Shown here one piece after another: positions 37,111 through 45,482 of a stretch of DNA of 52,872 nucleotides. This DNA comes from JBCFBK01 sp038562555 (GTDB lineage Bacteria; Bacteroidota; Bacteroidia; Bacteroidales; Prolixibacteraceae): positions 1-52,872 of the forward strand of contig JBCFBK010000041.1 of NCBI GenBank assembly GCA_038562555.1, in the 5' to 3' direction. Positions within the stretch are counted from its first letter, which is position 1. The number at the start of each line of letters is the position of its first letter. The notes under the pieces were generated by a model. That model ran no database searches. It worked only from the letters and a program-made list of their open reading frames with translations, and had not been told where the DNA came from. A program made the position numbers and the translations under genes.

Positions 37111-38382
37111 CTATTCTAGAGGTTTAAGGTAATGATCCACCATCCACCGACCAACTTTGTCGCCCAATTCCAGTCCGGCATCGCAGGCAAAGCGGAAATG
37201 AATACCGGCCCGGACCCTGGAGTCAGCGTTTTCGTTAGCAGCCTGTTTAAAACCGTCAAAATTTCTCGGATTGCTCCCCGGCAACGCCGTTGGCGAACGC
37301 ATGGAAAACGATGTCTCTTCACCCAGAATAGCCGCCATGACCGTTGCTGCAGCATTTCCCAGAGCACTGTGGGTTGAAGGGTAATCCTGGACCGGCGGTG
37401 TCGGCATCAGGGGCTCCCAAAGCTGATCTCCGATGGTTTGGTCATTGGTATCGGAAGCGGCGTTACGGATAGCCGTGTAGGGACGCCACAAATTATAAAA
37501 GTGCTTGGACTCCCATCCGGCTATATAGGCGTCGGCTATGGCCATATCGACCAATGCAAACAACCTGGCCGTCTCCCATAAGCCTAATTTTTTGTTTTTG
37601 GCCGCAGTGCGTGCGACCCGGTTCCATCCGGCTTCAGAAAATTCGTACCAGAAATGGGCAGTGGCAGTCTGATCGTCAGTCCTGGAATTACTGGTTAACC
37701 TTCCGGTTTCTTTTACTTCATTAAAAGCAGCTACGTACTCATGGCTGCCCAGTTCCGGATGAGGCGCCACGCGAAACTGGTCGTTACTTTGCAATCCAAA
37801 AGGCTTCACGTCAGTCCAAAACGGCGCATAGATGAAATCGAAGGGTGGAACGATCTGATAAACACCGGGAACTGTGGATGGAGGCAACTGACTAAAAGGA
37901 TTTCCGGCAGAACCATCGTTCCCGCGGATGTCAATAATCGCCTGACCAACTTCTTTTCCCAAAACAATCCCGCGGTTTTTCGCTTCGCCATCGGCTATAG
38001 CGGTCAGCGTTAATTGTAACGCGGAATCCAAAAAATGCGTTGCGTCGGGAATCTCATGCACCAGCACCGTGTGTGCGGCGCTGGCAACGGCGGCGACGGG
38101 ATGGGCGTTGGCATCATGCCCTGTGAACGCATAGGATGAATACACCGGCTCGATTGCATTTAAGACATCGTGCATGGCTAGCTGGGCCATCGCGTTGATT
38201 CGTGAAGCCATCACCGAATGCCGGTAAGCTTCGCCTCCAAATGCCTGATAGGCAATTTCATTCCATTCCAATACAACTTGATTGGAAAAGTAACCCGGAT
38301 ACGGCCCGGGATGGCTGTCTTTAATACAAGAGACTACAAACAGGCCCGATAAAAGTGCAAGCATAAAAAAACTCTTTTTCAT
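37111..38382 (-). CDS. Vanadium-dependent haloperoxidase / PAP2-superfamily lipoprotein
   Basis: A 423-residue protein with lipobox FVVSC (Cys19). The helical body carries the vanadate/phosphate site of the haloperoxidase-PAP2 superfamily: Lys293 and Arg300-Pro301 in SKHFYNLWRP, YPSTHSA with Ser336 and His338, and DSRVRAGIHF with Arg389 and His395. These are the residues that bind vanadate or phosphate and the catalytic His. Length and layout fit the secreted bacterial vanadium-haloperoxidase-like group, but halogenation has rarely been shown and acid-phosphatase activity is possible. It follows the TolB/TPR gene on the same strand after 72 bp. Confidence 0.85.
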   Translation of the reverse strand: MKKSFFMLALLSGLFVVSCIKDSHPGPYPGYFSNQVVLEWNEIAYQAFGGEAYRHSVMASRINAMAQLAMHDVLNAIEPVYSSYAFTGHDANAHPVAAVASAAHTVLVHEIPDATHFLDSALQLTLTAIADGEAKNRGIVLGKEVGQAIIDIRGNDGSAGNPFSQLPPSTVPGVYQIVPPFDFIYAPFWTDVKPFGLQSNDQFRVAPHPELGSHEYVAAFNEVKETGRLTSNSRTDDQTATAHFWYEFSEAGWNRVARTAAKNKKLGLWETARLFALVDMAIADAYIAGWESKHFYNLWRPYTAIRNAASDTNDQTIGDQLWEPLMPTPPVQDYPSTHSALGNAAATVMAAILGEETSFSMRSPTALPGSNPRNFDGFKQAANENADSRVRAGIHFRFACDAGLELGDKVGRWMVDHYLKPLE

Positions 38383-38454
38383 GTGTTTAATTTTTAATTT
38401 AATTACACATTCAAAAGCGTAAGTTTATGCCTTACAATGTAAGGCTAAGCTACC

Positions 38455-40236
38455 TTACGAGGTAATCCACTGAATTTCGCGGTCCGGTTTATACGAACAA
38501 AGTGTGCCGGTTTTAACAGCATTGGAAAGATGAGCCCCCAGCACAGGATGATGTTGCTCAATACGGGCAATCGCGTTGCGGATGCGCCAGGTAACCGCCG
38601 CCCTTGCCTTTTCGACCGCACCTCCTGCTTTTCTCGCCCGGCCCCGGATATTCAGAGAACCCGACAAATGATCGATCAGCCGGTCGTATTCTTCCTGGAG
38701 TTTCTCCAATTGCGCAAAATTGCTGTATTCTTCGGCTTCTTCAATTTCACTTTGAAGTTCGGTAATTTTCTTTTGATATTGTTTTCGGGCATTTTCATCA
38801 ATCAATTTTTCACCTGTATCCTCCAAAACATTCCCCATCAATTCAGCACAATGAAATAGCTGGCGGGGTTGATTCAGCATTTTTTGAAGGTCGTAATAAC
38901 CTTTCATTTCCGGTGTCTGTACGGTATGACCTTCAAAGGTAAATTCCCAGGCTGCCGAATTTTTCAGGAAATAGCATTCCCGGTCTTCCACGTTTCCCGG
39001 TAACGATTTTTGAACCGGGTATTTCTCGAAGCGTCCGTTGCTGATAAACTTCAGAAATTCCTCCAGATTGGTCTTATACCGATGTGGGTTCATCTTCAGA
39101 ATCCAGTCAATCGCTTCCTGCTGATCGAAATCCCGGCCTTTGCTGATGAGCCTTTTATAGGTATCCAGAAAGGTATTCCAGTGACTATGCATTTTGTCAT
39201 ACTGCCGCAGGTGATAATAAACGGCCGCACAATAAGCGTTTTTATCGGCTATCCCCGGCTTTGCCATGGAGTGGTTCTCAATAAATGAGACTGCCTTTTC
39301 GTAATCACCAAGTTCGAAGTACATGACTCCGCCCAGCCTGAAATGGTTTCCGGCGTACAAGGGATGTAACTGGACCCCCCGTTCATATAAATCCAGCGCT
39401 TCTTTGCTTAATCCGAGATAGACGAAATAAACTGAAATCAGAAAAAGGGTATCGGGGTCATTGGGATTAAGCAACAACGACCTTCTGAAATAGTATTCAG
39501 CTGTACTGTATGAGCCTTCGTACAAAAAAATCCTGCCCAGTACCATCGTAATAATATGGTTCTGATCGTCCAGTTCGATGGCTTTTTGCGCCCACTCGTA
39601 AGCGCCCGTCTTGCTGATTTCCCAACGGTCCCATAGCTGGCAGGTCCACTCATTAAAATAGGATAAAGACATACCCGTGCAGGCCAGGGCATAATCAGCT
39701 TGAACCTGTAATGCTTTTTGGAAATATTCCCGTGCCTTCAGATCAGCCTCCACCGTGGCCTTCTTTAGCTCTTCCATACCATAAAGGCAGTATTCATAGG
39801 CATTGAACGCCACCGTTGGCCGCCGCCTGATCTTTGAAAGCAAGTCCATATCGATTTGTTGCTGCAAGACTGCCACCACACTTCTGAACAACTTATCCTG
39901 CATTTTGCCAAGCGTCGCCAATTTACCCTCAAGTTTGTCACCCCAGACCAGGTACCGGCTGTCGCAGTCAAAAAGTTGCACATGAACGAACACAGTCTCA
40001 TTTTCGTTCCTGAAACTGCCCTGCACAAAATAACCTCCTTTCAGGCCATCGGGCAAATTTAACGGGTCACCATCCCATACGGCTGTCACGAATTTGATCA
40101 CCCGCAGTTGCCTGAAACGGGAAAGCCCGGTAATCAGGTCATCACTGAAAGAGCGGCAAAATATGCCCAATTCCTTTTGAGTTGAAAGGTCCTCGAACGA
40201 AAAGACAGCCAATGTAATATGATGGTTATCCTGCAT
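38455..40236 (-). CDS. TolB/FlgO-like N-terminal domain plus TPR protein
   Basis: The 593-residue protein lacks a signal peptide. Its N-terminus (ITLAVFSFEDLS, then FCRSFSDDLITGLSRFRQLRV and YFVQGSFRNENETVFVHVQL) matches the TolB-like domain usually found behind adenylate cyclase or winged-helix regulators. TPR repeats follow at about residues 165-345 (for example AREYFQKALQVQADYALA and AEYYFRRSLLLNPNDPDTL). A coiled coil lies near 480-520. The C-terminal ~65 residues (AVTWRIRNAIARIEQHHPVLGAHL, then KTGTLCSYKP) match a terminal helical domain seen in other signalling proteins. No cyclase domain is present. Its role is probably protein-protein signalling. Confidence 0.8.
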   Translation of the reverse strand: MQDNHHITLAVFSFEDLSTQKELGIFCRSFSDDLITGLSRFRQLRVIKFVTAVWDGDPLNLPDGLKGGYFVQGSFRNENETVFVHVQLFDCDSRYLVWGDKLEGKLATLGKMQDKLFRSVVAVLQQQIDMDLLSKIRRRPTVAFNAYEYCLYGMEELKKATVEADLKAREYFQKALQVQADYALACTGMSLSYFNEWTCQLWDRWEISKTGAYEWAQKAIELDDQNHIITMVLGRIFLYEGSYSTAEYYFRRSLLLNPNDPDTLFLISVYFVYLGLSKEALDLYERGVQLHPLYAGNHFRLGGVMYFELGDYEKAVSFIENHSMAKPGIADKNAYCAAVYYHLRQYDKMHSHWNTFLDTYKRLISKGRDFDQQEAIDWILKMNPHRYKTNLEEFLKFISNGRFEKYPVQKSLPGNVEDRECYFLKNSAAWEFTFEGHTVQTPEMKGYYDLQKMLNQPRQLFHCAELMGNVLEDTGEKLIDENARKQYQKKITELQSEIEEAEEYSNFAQLEKLQEEYDRLIDHLSGSLNIRGRARKAGGAVEKARAAVTWRIRNAIARIEQHHPVLGAHLSNAVKTGTLCSYKPDREIQWITS

Positions 40237-40356
40237 GCTGCATACGGCGAAAAATGTTATTTAAATAACACCCTTCGATAAACACGGTTCGCAGGTTCAA
40301 AAAAAAATGCATCCGGATCGTTACAGACCGCTTTTATCCGATATCCGGTTAAACTA

Positions 40357-40782
40357 TCAAAAGGTCAAAACTTTCGCCCCGCTTTTCAGGTAATCTGTGA
40401 GCGGCTTACCCATGGCTTTAACATCAAAATTTAACTTTTTCAGTTCGCCGGCGATTCCGTATGCATCGGCGCAGGCAATGCAGGCCTCTATGACAACACC
40501 GTCCGTTTGCATGGCTTTCAGTTTTTCCTGAACCTTGAGGTTTTCAGCGGTCAGTTTTGCCGATGGTCCCCAAATGATCAGGGTAACTTCGCTAAACCAT
40601 CCGGCAGTTTTGGCCGCATGGGTATACATCAGGGCTACCCGTTCGGCAACATAGGGGTCATCGCTTGTCCAAACCACGACCAGCTTGTCCGGTACTGATG
40701 CTGTGTTGCTTGTTTGCGCCATTGTCTTTGAGCTGATTAAGGTGGATAGTGTCGCCATGGCCAGAAAAAAAATGAGTTTCAC
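40357..40782 (-). CDS. DsrE-family secreted protein
   Basis: A 141-residue protein with a signal peptide (about residues 1-22, ending TMAQ). The mature part has the DsrE/DsrF-like alternating fold: KLVVVWTSDDPYVAERVALMYTHAAKTAGWFSEVTLIIWGPSAK-type text near 33-76, and CIACADAYG near 101-109 with two Cys residues. Cytoplasmic DsrE proteins carry sulfur; the exported form here probably does redox or sulfur chemistry in the periplasm. It lies 5 bp after the redoxin gene, so the two form an operon preceded by the TetR operator. Confidence 0.85.
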   Translation of the reverse strand: MKLIFFLAMATLSTLISSKTMAQTSNTASVPDKLVVVWTSDDPYVAERVALMYTHAAKTAGWFSEVTLIIWGPSAKLTAENLKVQEKLKAMQTDGVVIEACIACADAYGIAGELKKLNFDVKAMGKPLTDYLKSGAKVLTF

Positions 40783-40787
40783 AATAA

Positions 40788-41480
40788 TTAGTTTTGTGGA
40801 TCGAGATCTAAATTACTTAACACAGCCAGTAAAAGCCTGGCGCTTATCCGGGTTTTGTAATCAGGGTTGATATATTCAAACAGGATTTTCCCTGAAGGAT
40901 CAACCACGAACACCGATGGAACCGGTAAGAAACCATCATTTAATTCGCCGGAAGCTTCATATAACATTCCCTTGTAATTCGCCGGAGCTTTAAACGCGAT
41001 GCCAAGTGCCTGAATAAATTTCCCGTCTGCATCGGAATACAGGCTGTAGTCCAACTTTTCATTCGCATCAGTAGCTTGCAGCTTTTCGGGCGAGTCGGGG
41101 CTAACGGCCACGATTTGGTAGCCCAGCCTGATCACTTCAGCTTGTACACCTTGAATAGCTGAAAGATGAGCGTTACAGAACGGACACCATCCACCACGGT
41201 AGACCAGCAGTACTGTCGGCTTTTCTCCAACGATAGAGGAGAATTTGTGGCTCCCGGCATCGGGTGCTTTCAGTTCAAGATCATGAATCGTTTCACCGAT
41301 AAGCAAGGGTGAAATATCTTCAGGCTTTTCAGCAATCTGAGCCCAACCCGAAAAAGAGGCAAGCCCCATGCTCACTAAAAACAGCATGAGCTGTTTCATT
41401 CTTCTTTTTAAGCCATTCCCTGAAACTATTTTCAATTTTCCGGGGACTGTTTCGATGGTGTTCGTGTTGAATGTTGTCAT
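40788..41480 (-). CDS. AhpC/TSA-type redoxin, exported
   Basis: A thioredoxin-fold protein with VYRGGWCPFCNAHL (Cys99 and Cys102 of the 230-residue form), the CxxC of peroxiredoxin-like redoxins, and IVAVSPDSPEKL and SVFVVDPSGKILFEYINPDYKTR further on. Residues ~28-48 (MKQLMLFLVSMGLASFSGWAQ) form a signal peptide. An unusual AAAGGAG lies just upstream of the ATG at 41480, which favours that start although it gives a long N-tail; an ATG at 41399 would start the signal peptide directly. The palindrome CTAAGCAATCGCTTAG is immediately upstream, so expression is probably under the adjacent TetR regulator. Confidence 0.85.
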   Translation of the reverse strand: MTTFNTNTIETVPGKLKIVSGNGLKRRMKQLMLFLVSMGLASFSGWAQIAEKPEDISPLLIGETIHDLELKAPDAGSHKFSSIVGEKPTVLLVYRGGWCPFCNAHLSAIQGVQAEVIRLGYQIVAVSPDSPEKLQATDANEKLDYSLYSDADGKFIQALGIAFKAPANYKGMLYEASGELNDGFLPVPSVFVVDPSGKILFEYINPDYKTRISARLLLAVLSNLDLDPQN

Positions 41481-41499
41481 AATCTCCTTTGTTTTTTAA

Positions 41500-41515
41500 C
41501 TAAGCAATCGCTTAG
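41500..41515. promoter_or_regulatory. TetR-type operator of the redoxin-DsrE operon
   Basis: CTAAGCAATCGCTTAG is a palindrome with 6-bp arms and a 4-nt centre, 20 bp before the redoxin start. The same core recurs at 42135-42150 in front of the TetR gene. Confidence 0.7.
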
Positions 41516-41532
41516 CATTGGGTTAAAAAAAA

Positions 41533-42111
41533 TTATCTGATTTGTCTTAATGCGACCGTAACAAAATCCCGCAACTGACTGTTGTCCATTGTCTTTGATG
41601 CTACAGATACACCTTGCATAACCCCCAGAAAAAAACTGGCTTGCTGCTCAATATTAGTATCAGCGGGTATTTCATTCTTCTTGACGGCATTCTCCAGGAT
41701 ATTTTTAAGCATATCGCGGATGAAATCATAATGCCGGTTAATCTCTTTGGTAATGTCGGGATCCTGCCCCCCGACTTCCCCTGCCGTATTCACCACCAGG
41801 CACCCTTTGTTTGTTGTCCCGGTTGATCCTGCGTTCACTTTAGCAAAAAGAAAGTCTTCCAAATCCGACAAGCCGGCATCTTTTTTAAGCAACTGCTGAA
41901 AGCGATGCTCTTTTACATACTCCCGGTAATTGCGGATTGCCTGTATAAACAAATTTTTTTTGTTCTGAAAAGAAGCATAAATCGAAAACTGGTTGATGCC
42001 CATTTCCTTTTCGAGTACCCGAACGGACGTGGCTTCATATCCGTGCTTCCAGAAAACGTTCATGGCACGCTCCAGGACAATTTCATCGTCGTAGTTCTTA
42101 TTTCTCGGCAT
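41533..42111 (-). CDS. TetR/AcrR-family transcriptional regulator
   Basis: A 192-residue protein with an N-terminal TetR HTH (about residues 8-55; VLERAMNVFWKHGYEATSVRVLEKEMGINQFSIYASFQNKKN-type text) and a helical ligand-binding C-terminus (KGCLVVNTAGEV, then FFLGVMQGVSV). The pattern belongs to the group that controls redox and small-molecule stress genes. Copies of the same palindrome lie 24 bp before its own start and in front of the redoxin-DsrE pair, on the same strand, so it most likely represses both. Its ligand is unknown. Confidence 0.9.
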   Translation of the reverse strand: MPRNKNYDDEIVLERAMNVFWKHGYEATSVRVLEKEMGINQFSIYASFQNKKNLFIQAIRNYREYVKEHRFQQLLKKDAGLSDLEDFLFAKVNAGSTGTTNKGCLVVNTAGEVGGQDPDITKEINRHYDFIRDMLKNILENAVKKNEIPADTNIEQQASFFLGVMQGVSVASKTMDNSQLRDFVTVALRQIR

Positions 42112-42134
42112 GAGTTTTAAAATCTAAAACAAAC

Positions 42135-42150
42135 CTAAGCAATCGCTTTG
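42135..42150. promoter_or_regulatory. TetR-type operator before the regulator gene
   Basis: CTAAGCAATCGCTTTG matches the operator at 41500-41515 at 15 of 16 positions; one arm ends TTTG rather than TTAG. The position, 24 bp before the start of the TetR gene, suits autoregulation. Confidence 0.65.
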
Positions 42151-42232
42151 AAATATCCAAATCCCAAAATGTTTTATCTCCTCAATAGATGTGGGGGATT
42201 TATACACGGAGGCGATAATACCCTGCCGCAAA

Positions 42233-42267
42233 ATAAAAAAGCACCTAAACCTTTGATTTAAGCGCTT
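42233..42267 (-). terminator. Rho-independent terminator (of the original tRNA gene)
   Basis: On the minus strand AAGCGCTTAAATC (42267-42255) pairs with GGTTTAGGTGCTT (42251-42239) over 13 bp, including three G-T pairs, with a 3-nt loop and a run of Ts after it. It lies just downstream of the tRNA 3' fragment. Confidence 0.75.
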
Positions 42268-42292
42268 TTAACTTGATTTAATGTATTTAAAA

Positions 42293-42313
42293 GTGACTCA
42301 GCTGGGGCTCGAA
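42293..42313 (-). other. tRNA 3'-end fragment; probable attachment site (attL-like)
   Basis: The minus strand reads TTCGAGC (T-loop), CCCAG (T-stem 3' strand), CTGAGTC (acceptor 3' strand) and A (discriminator). The rest of the tRNA is missing. By family memory this fits the end of a Bacteroidota tRNA-Lys whose acceptor starts GACTCAG. A terminator follows. This is the usual mark left where a tyrosine-recombinase element has integrated into a tRNA gene; the restored tRNA should lie at the far end, outside the window. Confidence 0.65.
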
Positions 42314-42585
42314 TTTATCTTGTATTTTACTTATTATCAAGTAAATAAAACCTCAATAATTCTTCTGTAACTAGCCTGTAACTTTTATATTGTCTTTTGA
42401 ATGTCTCCGCGTGTCATTACTCTTCTCCATGAGTATCTGATTCATTACATCACAGAACTGCCAGATAGCTATCCCAAATTTAGGAATATATCGATACTAA
42501 ATCAAAGAATATCTTTACCAAGTTGGGAAAAGGTTGGGAAATTAAGTTTTTGAAAGGTGTAATCTTTGTTTCAAACATTTGAGAT

Positions 42586-42933
42586 ATGGAAGTAATTACG
42601 TTTGAAAGTAAGGCTTACAAAGAGCTGGTACAGAAAATTGAAAACATTGCGGATTACATCGCGAAAAAACAGTTGGATACGACTCCAAAAGCTGACGTCT
42701 GGCTTAACACTAATGAAGTAGCCGACTTATTAAATATCAGTATCAGGACTCTCCAAAGGTTAAGAGACGATAACATGATTAGTTATACCATGTTGCGAGG
42801 CAGATGTCTCTATAAACTTTCTGACATCGAGAAGTCACTTCAGGAAAGAATAATTCCTACCGACCAAAGAACACTTGAAAAATTACGGAATCAGCATGTG
42901 GCCGGAAGCATATTCAATTGTCAGGACAAATAG
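42586..42933 (+). CDS. Excisionase-like helix-turn-helix protein
   Basis: A 115-residue protein. A leading coiled segment (YKELVQKIENIADYIAKKQ) precedes a MerR/excisionase-type HTH at about residues 38-90: VWLNTNEVADLLNISIRTLQ, then a wing in RGRCLYKLSDIEKSLQ. This is the pattern of the small HTH proteins at the ends of Bacteroidota conjugative and mobilizable elements. It lies close inside the tRNA-end border and is followed 6 bp later by a second protein of the same type. Likely roles are excision control or regulation of the island's mobility. Confidence 0.8.
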   Translation: MEVITFESKAYKELVQKIENIADYIAKKQLDTTPKADVWLNTNEVADLLNISIRTLQRLRDDNMISYTMLRGRCLYKLSDIEKSLQERIIPTDQRTLEKLRNQHVAGSIFNCQDK

Positions 42934-42939
42934 CGATAG

Positions 42940-43230
42940 ATGTATATTGATCAGAAATATTTCGATTCATGGATGCAACGTCTTCTTAGTCAGATTGAGC
43001 TTGTCCAAAGAAAAGTTGACAAATTGGGGAATAATGACAATATCATCAACAATGAAGTTTTGCTGGATAACCAGGATTTATGTCTTCTCCTGAAAGTTAG
43101 CAAACGTACCCTCCAACGTTTCCGTAGTTCAGGAAAACTTCCTTATAAAAGAATTGGGAAAAAAACTTATTATATAGAATCCGATGTACATAAGTTTATA
43201 CAACAAGGATTTGGCTCGACCAATGGTTAA
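42940..43230 (+). CDS. Excisionase-like helix-turn-helix protein (second of pair)
   Basis: A 96-residue protein with the same plan as its neighbour: an N-terminal helix (FDSWMQRLLSQIELVQRKVDKL) followed by the HTH LDNQDLCLLLKVSKRTLQRF and wing KLPYKRIGKKTYYIESDVHKF. The two have diverged in sequence but share length and gene order, so they look like an old tandem pair. It is the last gene before the first MocR-type promoter of the cargo. Confidence 0.8.
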   Translation: MYIDQKYFDSWMQRLLSQIELVQRKVDKLGNNDNIINNEVLLDNQDLCLLLKVSKRTLQRFRSSGKLPYKRIGKKTYYIESDVHKFIQQGFGSTNG

Positions 43231-43280
43231 AAAAACTTTTTCTATAATTGCCTGACAGGTTCAGTTGTTATTTGTAATCT

Positions 43281-43345
43281 TATCTGTAACGGCAGAACTC
43301 AACAATTCTGAATCTGTTTTGCCTTTTGCCCAAACACTACTTTTG
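43281..43345 (+). promoter_or_regulatory. MocR-type direct-repeat promoter 1 (aminotransferase)
   Basis: ATCTGT at 43282-43287 and again at 43312-43317, exactly 30 bp apart. TACTTTTG (43338-43345), a perfect TAnnTTTG, begins 27 bp after the second AATCTGT starts. The second copy is set in TTCTGAATCTGTTTTG. The aminotransferase start is at 43391. Confidence 0.7.
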
Positions 43346-43390
43346 CCCAAAATCAATTTCCGTATTACATACTCTAGATAAATCGTTAAA

Positions 43391-44521
43391 ATGAAACCGT
43401 TTGAAGTATTCCAAAAATTTGAATTAGATATTGTTTCAGCAAATGGCTGTTATGTTTACGATAATATCGGAACTGAATATCTCGACATGTATTGTGGGCA
43501 CGCAGTTATATCAGTTGGGCATACACATCCGTATTACGTTCAAAAAATAGAGGAACAGTTAAAAAAGATTGCATTCTATTCCAATACAGTTATAAATACA
43601 CTACAAACAGAACTTGCATACAAATTAGGGGTACTTTCTGGCTACACCGATTATTCTGTGTTTTTTGCAAATTCGGGAGCTGAAGCAAATGAAAATGCAC
43701 TAAAGCTAGCCTCCTTCTACAACAGACGTAAAAAAATATTAAGCTTTGTAGGAGCTTTCCATGGGCGGACTGCTGCGGCAGCTATGACAACAGATATTCA
43801 GGGCATTCGTGCGCCAATTAATAGTGAAGAAAACGTCTTCTTTGCTCAAATGGAGGATATCACAAAAATAAAAAAAGAGCTGAATACTATGGCATATAGT
43901 GCAGTTATTATTGAAGGTATTCAAGGCGTTGCAGGAATAAATATACCAAGTAACGAATTTTTATTTGAGCTCAGCCATTTATGCCAGGAGACAGGAACCC
44001 TACTTATACTTGACGAAGTACAGCCAGGATATGGCAGAACCGGTCAATTTTTTGCTCATCAATATGCGAACATAAAACCTGATTTAATCACAGTTGCCAA
44101 AGGCATTGGAAATGGGTTCCCCATGTCAGGCACTCTAATTAACCCAAAATTCAAAGCTCAAATAGGCATGCTCGGAAGTACGTTCGGGGGAAACCACTTG
44201 GCCTGCGCTGCCGCAATTGCAGTATTAGATATTATTGATAGAGAGAATCTAATTGAGAATGCTGCAAATATTGGGAAGTACTTGATGGACACCTTAAAAA
44301 CATTTCCTCAAATTGATTCTGTTAGAGGGCGTGGCTTAATGATTGGAATTGAATTTAACCAACCAATCACGCAACTGCGAGATAAACTTCTTTATCACAA
44401 GAAAATATTTACAGGCGTATCCGGGAGCAATATAATAAGACTATTACCTCCTCTCTGTCTTAGTATTAGTCAGGTAAATGTTTTTCTTTCCAGATTCGAA
44501 GAATGCTTGTCCAATAAATAG
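43391..44521 (+). CDS. Class III PLP-dependent aminotransferase (ArgD-like)
   Basis: The 376-residue protein covers the whole fold: YLDMYCGHAVISVGHTHP at the N-terminus, NSGAEANENALK (about 94-105), FHGRTAAA, LILDEVQPGYGRTGQF (about 206-220) and ITVAKGIGNGFP with the PLP Lys237. It is closest in pattern to acetylornithine/omega-amino-acid aminotransferases, but no other arginine gene is near and a biosynthetic role for arginine is not supported. The direct-repeat promoter just upstream suggests control by the island's MocR regulator. The amino donor and acceptor are unknown. Confidence 0.9.
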   Translation: MKPFEVFQKFELDIVSANGCYVYDNIGTEYLDMYCGHAVISVGHTHPYYVQKIEEQLKKIAFYSNTVINTLQTELAYKLGVLSGYTDYSVFFANSGAEANENALKLASFYNRRKKILSFVGAFHGRTAAAAMTTDIQGIRAPINSEENVFFAQMEDITKIKKELNTMAYSAVIIEGIQGVAGINIPSNEFLFELSHLCQETGTLLILDEVQPGYGRTGQFFAHQYANIKPDLITVAKGIGNGFPMSGTLINPKFKAQIGMLGSTFGGNHLACAAAIAVLDIIDRENLIENAANIGKYLMDTLKTFPQIDSVRGRGLMIGIEFNQPITQLRDKLLYHKKIFTGVSGSNIIRLLPPLCLSISQVNVFLSRFEECLSNK

Positions 44522-44688
44522 AAGAGTTCAAATATTTGATAGTGTTTAATACGTAAGGAATAGAATGGTATATAATCGTCAAAATCAAATTGTTCTCAAA
44601 TAAAGAAATCAATGAGTATCTCTCTTTATTGGAGTCATAGTTTATAGGGAAACTAAAACCCTTCCGACAGAAATAGAAAGTTCCAAAT

Positions 44689-45186
44689 TTAAAGTTGCTG
44701 ACTTTTCCATTTGCTATCAATATCTTCCTCTCCATCAAAGTAACCAATCTGGTTGTCCTTAACGAAATTTTCGAAAAAAGGCAGAATGTTTATTTTCCCG
44801 GAATCAGGATGTTCACAAACGTCAATTCCAACTGAAGTTCGTAAATCAAAGTAAGAACAATTGGCATCCGTATGATTGTAAAACTGATGAGCTCCCGTTT
44901 CCCCAATTTCAAAGAAGATAAGGTCGCCTTGCTTTACTTCGCGAAAACCATCTTTACTTCGTAGTGTCATGCTACCCGAAAGAATGAATATAATCTCTTC
45001 TGCATTTCGGTGAAAGTGATAGGGAAATGAATACTTTCCTGGTTCCAATTGCCGAAAATCAAAAACCAAATGCTTCGAGTCAGTAACTTTTGACAATCTG
45101 GGGATAGATGTTTTCAATTGAAACTGTTCCGGGGCTTGCTTGTTTGCCTCGAAAGCCAATTCTTTTTGATTAAAAATAAAAGCCAT
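44689..45186 (-). CDS. Cupin-domain protein
   Basis: A 165-residue single-cupin protein: PYHFHRNAEEIIFILSG holds motif 1 with His57, His59 and Glu63, and KQGDLIFFEIGETGAHQFYNH holds motif 2 with His100. The metal-binding residues are complete, so an enzyme or a metal-dependent sensor is possible. It lies alone on the minus strand, without the direct-repeat element. A decayed coding fragment lies upstream of it. Confidence 0.8.
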   Translation of the reverse strand: MAFIFNQKELAFEANKQAPEQFQLKTSIPRLSKVTDSKHLVFDFRQLEPGKYSFPYHFHRNAEEIIFILSGSMTLRSKDGFREVKQGDLIFFEIGETGAHQFYNHTDANCSYFDLRTSVGIDVCEHPDSGKINILPFFENFVKDNQIGYFDGEEDIDSKWKSQQL

Positions 45187-45211
45187 GTTTCGGTATTTAT
45201 TAGTTATATAA

Positions 45212-45334
45212 TTAACTCAAGATAACGACGAATTCACTGACTTGCTCACCGTCTTTAGCCAAAAGTTTGTCTATTCTGCGGATGTCATACCCACCATTCT
45301 CAATCAACACTATTCCTTTCCTACACAGTCTATC
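45212..45334 (-). pseudogene. Short coding remnant (40 codons)
   Basis: An open stretch without a start codon that ends GEQVSEFVVILS and a stop. The composition looks protein-like (LIENGGYDIRRIDKLLA) and it may be the end of a lost gene. No family is recognised. Confidence 0.3.
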
Positions 45335-45390
45335 TCAAAAATAACGGTTCCCAACTGTTATTTCTCTATATCATTCGTAGTAACAAAAAT

Positions 45391-45455
45391 AATCTGTGAT
45401 GGTTTAATTTTAAATTTCTGAATCTGTTTATATATTTTCAAAGATAATATTTTTG
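45391..45455 (+). promoter_or_regulatory. MocR-type direct-repeat promoter 2 (cupin-YggS-GATase operon)
   Basis: AATCTGT at 45391-45397 and 45421-45427, exactly 30 bp apart. TATTTTTG (45448-45455), a perfect TAnnTTTG, begins 27 bp after the start of the second copy. The second copy is set in TTCTGAATCTGTTTA. The cupin start is at 45483. Confidence 0.7.
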
Positions 45456-45482
45456 TTATCGAATACTGAAACAACTATTCAC

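Larger units (their letters stand above)
42151..42585. other. Island left border, non-coding
   Basis: Contains, in order, the minus-strand terminator, the tRNA 3' fragment, a perfect 7-bp hairpin (TTTACTT/AAGTAAA, 42326-42345) and the direct repeat GTTGGGAA (42523-42540). AATCTTTG (42561-42568) is a weak -7 candidate for the next gene. No ORF is visible. Confidence 0.6.

Noticed and set aside
42586..43230. The paired HTH genes as a toxin-antitoxin system
   Set aside because: Both carry excisionase-type HTH domains and neither looks like a toxin.
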